From NCBI GenBank assembly GCA_963772935.1, contig CAVYZK010000009.1, positions 496,001-560,000 of the forward strand: a stretch of 64,000 bases of DNA. Reading direction: 5' to 3'. Source of the stretch: JANNNF01 sp963772935 (lineage in GTDB: Bacteria > Pseudomonadota > Alphaproteobacteria > Rhodobacterales > Rhodobacteraceae). Shown piece by piece: positions 60,610 to 64,000 of the stretch (the stretch's first letter is position 1; each line of letters opens with the position of its first letter). Position numbers and translations under genes: made by a program. The notes beneath the pieces were generated by a model. That model searched no databases. It had not been told where the DNA came from and saw only the letters and a list, made by a program, of their open reading frames with translations.

Positions 60610-61254
60610 TCAGGCTTTCACCTGATTAAGATTGAAGCTGATGATCACCCGGTGTGCCAGATGGGCAGGCTCGGTCGAGGTATTGGTATCGACGGCATGG
60701 TACAGCCAGCTTGGAAATATGATCATCCGGCCCGGCACAGGATCAAAGCGCACCTTGGTCCAGTTCTCCTTGGCGCGTTTGGTGTTTCGCTTGAACTTGG
60801 GCTGGTTCATCATGTGAACGGTGCGTGGTTCCATGAATTCGATATTGCCCGCACCGGCCGGGGCCTGAATGTAATAGACCCCGCTCCACAGACAGCCCGG
60901 ATGCACATGCGCGCGGTTGGCGCTGCCGGGTGGGTTGATGATCGACCACATGGTGCCGATCTTGATCTTGTATTTCTCGTCATAGGCCTGATCTTCACTG
61001 ATCTTGGCGGTAGCCGCATTGATCAGGGTGGTGATTTCGGCAAACTCGGGCACCTTGTGCAGGTCATTGTGGCTGTGCCAGCCACCCAAAGCCGAAATGT
61101 TTGACCGCTCGATCCCTTTTTGATCCTTGTCACGCTCGGCATAGATCGCAGCCAATAACCGGGCGTTCAGGTCTTGTGGGTCAGGCAGATCGATCTGAAA
61201 GATCAAGGTCGGAAAATAAGCTTTCTTGGCAAACTTCAAAGTGTTGATATTCAT
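60610..61254 (-). CDS. Putative 2-oxoglutarate-Fe(II) oxygenase (TIGR02466-like)
   Basis: A 214-residue protein matching the TIGR02466 family pattern: N-terminal FPTLIFQIDLPD, a central NPPGSANRAHVHPGCLWSG, and C-terminal IIFPSWLYHAV followed by HRVIISFNL. Candidate iron ligands are His116/His118 and His186, with Arg202 as the 2-oxoglutarate anchor. Such enzymes hydroxylate proteins or small molecules; the substrate is unknown. It lies 91 bases upstream of the type I exporter on the same strand, which suggests modification of an exported product. ATG 61254 gives the family start; the frame upstream is not homologous. Confidence 0.8.
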   Translation of the reverse strand: MNINTLKFAKKAYFPTLIFQIDLPDPQDLNARLLAAIYAERDKDQKGIERSNISALGGWHSHNDLHKVPEFAEITTLINAATAKISEDQAYDEKYKIKIGTMWSIINPPGSANRAHVHPGCLWSGVYYIQAPAGAGNIEFMEPRTVHMMNQPKFKRNTKRAKENWTKVRFDPVPGRMIIFPSWLYHAVDTNTSTEPAHLAHRVIISFNLNQVKA

Positions 61255-61528
61255 GGCAACCCCCGCGCCTAAAAATTGGACGTGTACGGAAGAAATGCTT
61301 GCTTGGTGGTACTCGAAAATACACAATATGCGTCTTCGTAGAACGAAAAGTAACAGGCTGCTTACCGTTACGTCAAGTGATCTGGCATAGGGCAGGGGTA
61401 GGGATACCGTGACTTGCGTGCAGGATAGGTTTGGATTTGAGTCGCAAACCCGGATTTGGGCCGGGCAGGGCGGGCTGACCAACCCAGCAGGCATCTGAAC
61501 CCGTCACCGCTACAGGGGGGTGTGCGAC
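61255..61528. promoter_or_regulatory. Divergent intergenic region between oxygenase and metallopeptidase-like genes
   Basis: These 274 bases separate two divergent transcription units and should contain both promoters. The part near 61300-61380 is AT-richer than its surroundings, as promoters in this genome tend to be. I found no convincing hexamer pair or palindrome. Confidence 0.4.
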
Positions 61529-62356
61529 ATGGAACACGACAGTCGGTGTGGTTGCAGCCCAGCGGAGCTAAGGCGTCTTGCGGGCATCTCCGCCCTGTGT
61601 AGTGCCATGGTTCTGGCGGGCGGTACGGCCCGTGCGGCCCCGCCGTTTGGCGATACGGCGGGCACGGTTTTTGACATTATCACCAGCACGGACCCAAGCG
61701 CCTTTGTCTGTCTGGACCCATTGGGGCAGGCCCCCCGCCAGATCTGGGACAAGCGGGTTGACGGCGAGCCCGTGGTGCAGGCGCATCTGTTTGCCGCCCG
61801 CTATTCTGATGGGGCGGTGATCGAAATCGGGGTGAACCCGGAATTTGATGCCGCCGCCGCCGCGGCCCTTGCCGACAGCTTTGCCCGGCGTCTGGGGCAG
61901 TTGCCCAGCAGCCTGCGCGCCGGGATCGCGCGGTTTTCGATCCATGGCGGGGATCAGTCCTTTCATGCCGGCACCGGGCAGATCGTGATTTACACCCAGA
62001 AGGCGGAACAACGCGTGTCCTATTCACATCTGGAGGAATCCCTGTTTCACGAGGCCGTGCATGCCTCCTGGGATGAGGCGCATCGTCTTGCCCCGGCATG
62101 GCAGGCGGCTCAGGCGGCAGATGGCGGGTTTCTGACAGATTACGGTGCCCAAAGCCCGGATCGCGAGGATCTTGCGGAAACCGCGCTGTTTGCCTTTGCC
62201 ATCCTGCACCACCCCGAGCGGTTTCCGCCTGCGGATACCGAGGCCACGACGCAGGCTGTGCCGCATCGCATTGCCTATATCGCGGGTCTGTTGCCGCCGG
62301 GTGTGCCGTTGATTGGTACGGCGGCGGTGCAGCCGACCTGCGCCAAAGGTGGCTGA
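61529..62356 (+). CDS. Secreted zinc-metallopeptidase-like protein with HExxH motif
   Basis: A 275-residue exported protein. A signal peptide covers about residues 15-38 (ending GTARA). The motif HEAVH is at residues 174-178 (LFHEAVHASWDEAH), and a likely third ligand or catalytic Glu lies in DREDLAETALFAF some 40 residues later, the layout of gluzincins. I do not recognise a named family. ATG 61529 is preceded by AGGGGGG; GTG 61520 in the same frame is an alternative. It is the first gene of a two-gene unit with another HExxH protein two bases downstream. Confidence 0.75.
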   Translation: MEHDSRCGCSPAELRRLAGISALCSAMVLAGGTARAAPPFGDTAGTVFDIITSTDPSAFVCLDPLGQAPRQIWDKRVDGEPVVQAHLFAARYSDGAVIEIGVNPEFDAAAAAALADSFARRLGQLPSSLRAGIARFSIHGGDQSFHAGTGQIVIYTQKAEQRVSYSHLEESLFHEAVHASWDEAHRLAPAWQAAQAADGGFLTDYGAQSPDREDLAETALFAFAILHHPERFPPADTEATTQAVPHRIAYIAGLLPPGVPLIGTAAVQPTCAKGG

Positions 62357-62358
62357 GG

Positions 62359-63060
62359 GTGGCCGCGAAGGCTGACCTGTCAGATTGGCTGGCGCTGAAC
62401 GGGCTGACAGCCGCACTCTGCCAGCAGCGGCTTGATCGTCATCCCCGGGCTGCCATTCGCGTCGTTCCTGACCCCGCATTTGCGGACCCTGAGCTGGTCG
62501 ATATGATCCTTATGGCTTTGCGTCGCGGCCTGCCGCAGGCCGGACCAACGCTGGACCGCATTGCCAGCAGCGTGCGCATCGACCTTTCGCCTGATCCTGT
62601 CCGGTTTCCGCGCGCCTTTACCTTGCACGACGACGGGCGAGGGGAGCCGTTCATCTCTTGCCCGCTCAAGGGGCGATTGTCTGACGTCTTGATGCTGGCC
62701 CATGAGGTCGGCCATGCCTGCCACATTCTGGCCAATCCAGCCCCGAAGTTGCCGCCCGTCTTGCGTGAAACGGTGGCCTATCTTGCGGAAGAACTGGTGA
62801 TTGCCGGTTTGCCCACCCCGATGTCCGATCCGTTGCGCGACCTGCATCGTACCCGTACTGCCCGGATATTTGCGCGCAGCGGTGCCGCCCTTGCAGAGGC
62901 GTTGAATGCGCCAGGCACAAGCTATGCGTATGGGTGGAATTATCCTGTTGCGCGCGATCTTGCGACGCGGGCGCAGGTGCATCTGACAGCGGACGAAAAA
63001 TGGCAGGTGTTCAGCGGCCAGCAGGATATGGCGCAGCTTTTACAACTCGGTGCAGCCTGA
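62359..63060 (+). CDS. Compact M3-like metallopeptidase domain protein (HEVGH)
   Basis: A 233-residue protein without signal peptide. It carries HEVGH at residues 115-119 in LMLAHEVGHACH, followed by RETVAYLAEEL with the expected third zinc ligand Glu. This resembles the catalytic core of M3 oligopeptidases (thimet/oligoendopeptidase F), but those proteins are usually around 600 residues, so this is a minimal or truncated form. GTG 62359 lies two bases after the upstream stop, with AAAGGTGG as ribosome-binding site. It converges on the acidic repeat gene, separated by a terminator. Confidence 0.72.
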   Translation: MAAKADLSDWLALNGLTAALCQQRLDRHPRAAIRVVPDPAFADPELVDMILMALRRGLPQAGPTLDRIASSVRIDLSPDPVRFPRAFTLHDDGRGEPFISCPLKGRLSDVLMLAHEVGHACHILANPAPKLPPVLRETVAYLAEELVIAGLPTPMSDPLRDLHRTRTARIFARSGAALAEALNAPGTSYAYGWNYPVARDLATRAQVHLTADEKWQVFSGQQDMAQLLQLGAA

Positions 63061-63082
63061 AATGACCTTCAAGACATGAAAA

Positions 63083-63106
63083 GACCGCGCCCCCAAGGGC
63101 GCGGTC
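63083..63106. terminator. Terminator between metallopeptidase-like and acidic-repeat genes
   Basis: GACCGCGCCC (63083-63092) pairs with GGGCGCGGTC (63097-63106) around CCAA. On the minus strand it is followed by TTTTCATG, so it mainly serves the acidic-repeat gene. Confidence 0.8.
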
Positions 63107-63130
63107 CACAGATTCAGACAAATCCGATGA

Positions 63131-64000
63131 TCAGTCGTTGCCGACTTCGTTGCCTTCGTCCCCTTCGTTGGCCTCGTTGTCTTCATCGCCTTCGTTGTTT
63201 TCGTCCTGTTCGTCGCCTTCATCGCTTTCATCGGACTCGTCAGCTTCGTCGGCCTCGTCGCCCTCGTCGCCTTCGGTTCCTTCGTCAGCCTCTTCACCTT
63301 CGTCAGACTCGTCGCCTTCATCGGCTTCGTCGTCTTCATTGCCTTCGTTGTTTTCGTTGGCTTCGTCGTCCTCGTCGAACTCGTTGCCTTCGTTGTCTTC
63401 GTTGCCTTCGATGCCGATTTCAGGGAAGGGGTTTTCGTTGTTCTCGTCGCCCTCGTTGCCCTCGTCGCCTTCGTCGCCTTCGTTGGCTTCGTTGTCTTCG
63501 TCGTCTTCACTGCCTTCGTTGTTCTCGTCGCCTTCGTCGGTCTCGTCGTTTTCGTCAGCCTCGTCGCCTTCGTCGCCTTCATCACCTTCGCTGCCTTCGT
63601 TGGCCTCGTCGCCTTCGTTGGCCTCGTCGCCTTCATTGCCGGCGATTTCTTCGTTGCCCTCGTTGCCCTCGTTGCCGTCGTTGGCCTCGTCGCCCTCATT
63701 GCCCTCGTCAAACTCGTCGCCCTCGTCTGCCTCATTGGCCTCGTCGCCTTCGTCGGCTTCGTCGCCTTCATCGGTCTCGTTAGCTTCGTCAGCCTCATCG
63801 GCCTCGTCGCCTTCGGTGCCTTCGTCAGCTTCGTCACCTTCATCAGACTCGTCGCCTTCATCGGCTTCGTCGTCTTCGTTGCCCTCGTTGTTTTCGTCGC
63901 CTTCGTCGTCCTCGTCGAACTCGTTGCCTTCGTTGTCTTCGTTGCCTTCTATGCCGATTTCAGGGAAGGGGTTTTCGTTGTTCTCGTCGCCCTCATTGCC
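63131..64000 (-). CDS. Extremely acidic tripeptide-repeat protein (5' end outside window)
   Basis: The frame ending at the TGA at 63131 is open to the window edge and gives the last 289 residues. Glu occupies nearly every third position in a tripeptide pattern (G/A/N/D)-(D/N)-E, for example GDEADEGDE, with no Lys or Arg visible. The pattern is broken by one longer segment, NENPFPEIGIEGNE, which occurs twice exactly 180 residues apart. The C-terminus is EGNEVGND. No homologue comes to mind. Such a polyanion could bind calcium or other cations outside the cell. It lies 2.6 kb from a type I exporter, but whether it is its cargo is speculation. The other frames here are shadows. Confidence 0.75.
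   Translation of the reverse strand, partial: GNEGDENNENPFPEIGIEGNEDNEGNEFDEDDEGDENNEGNEDDEADEGDESDEGDEADEGTEGDEADEADEANETDEGDEADEGDEANEADEGDEFDEGNEGDEANDGNEGNEGNEEIAGNEGDEANEGDEANEGSEGDEGDEGDEADENDETDEGDENNEGSEDDEDNEANEGDEGDEGNEGDENNENPFPEIGIEGNEDNEGNEFDEDDEANENNEGNEDDEADEGDESDEGEEADEGTEGDEGDEADEADESDESDEGDEQDENNEGDEDNEANEGDEGNEVGND
63241..64000. repeat. 540-bp higher-order repeat inside the acidic-repeat gene
   Basis: Sequence at 63241-63460 recurs at 63781-64000 with few differences, an exact offset of 540 bases (180 codons). The best-conserved stretch is CCGATTTCAGGGAAGGGG at about 63414-63431 and 63954-63971. Within it the basic period is nine bases. The repeat continues beyond the window. 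Confidence 0.85.

Noticed and set aside
63040..63861. Lys/Thr-rich minus-strand frame and Arg/Cys-rich plus-strand frame (63076-63783)
   Set aside because: Both are shadows of the same nine-base repeats. The acidic frame is open across the entire region to the window edge, ends just before a terminator and has a meaningful interruption motif.
63131..64000. CRISPR-like or satellite array
   Set aside because: Repeats are nine-base and in-frame with degenerate third positions and no unique spacers, so coding repeats explain them.

Overview
The window looks like chromosome of a high-GC alphaproteobacterium of the Rhodobacterales (Rhodobacteraceae/Roseobacter-like). The main evidence is the gene order dusB(nifR3)-ntrB-ntrC-ntrY-ntrX-trkA-trkH-hfq-hflX, an NtrC without the sigma-54 contact motif, a fused IspDF, a DUF6477/DUF6456 gene pair, Mg-type HemB, and convergent-gene hairpin repeats that I associate with this family. 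No tRNA, rRNA, CRISPR array, insertion sequence or prophage was seen.

Layout. 0-4.9 kb: the 3' end of an RTX calcium-binding protein, rplM-rpsI, a DUF1127 protein divergent from a MocR-type regulator, and a small hypothetical. 5-7.9 kb: polyamine-type ABC transporter genes (two permeases, one ATPase) with no binding protein. 8-12.3 kb: a minus-strand operon ATPase-metA-hydrolase-ppk2-tetR. 12.4-16 kb: a FadL-type porin, an EamA transporter and guaA. 16.2-19.5 kb: an MttB-family methyltransferase and the DUF6477/DUF6456 pair, which resembles the GafA gene-transfer-agent regulator locus. 19.5-27.2 kb: aqpZ, lipA, a hpt-membrane protein-cytochrome c-GST operon, a START-domain protein, an esterase, and ispDF-pgpA-cinA. 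27.4-39.3 kb: the nitrogen two-component and potassium-uptake block, then hfq-hflX. 39.3-50.4 kb: CoA-transferase, a broken GNAT gene, penicillin-acylase-type hydrolase, a hydroxyacid dehydrogenase, a SYLF lipoprotein, hemB, a small membrane protein and mfd. 50.4-57.3 kb: an MFS pump, a DsbA-like protein, an entericidin-like lipoprotein, an orphan peptide-binding protein, a candidate small RNA, bdhA and psuG-psuK. 57.4-64 kb: a type I secretion pair behind a 2-oxoglutarate oxygenase, divergent from two zinc-metallopeptidase-like genes, which converge on an extremely acidic tripeptide-repeat protein running off the window.

A recurring peculiarity is a set of about a dozen single-base frame breaks in otherwise intact genes (potA, metA, hpt, cinA, ispDF, dusB, trkH, psuG and the hydrolase). 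Nearly all are +1 insertions. Because ispDF and several others should be essential or highly conserved, these are most simply uncorrected sequencing errors. I give such genes their full reconstructed span. The most novel-looking stretch is the 57-64 kb secretion/oxygenase/metallopeptidase/acidic-repeat neighbourhood. The GafA-like pair with a CtrA-like box and the small RNA candidate at 54.6 kb also deserve attention.
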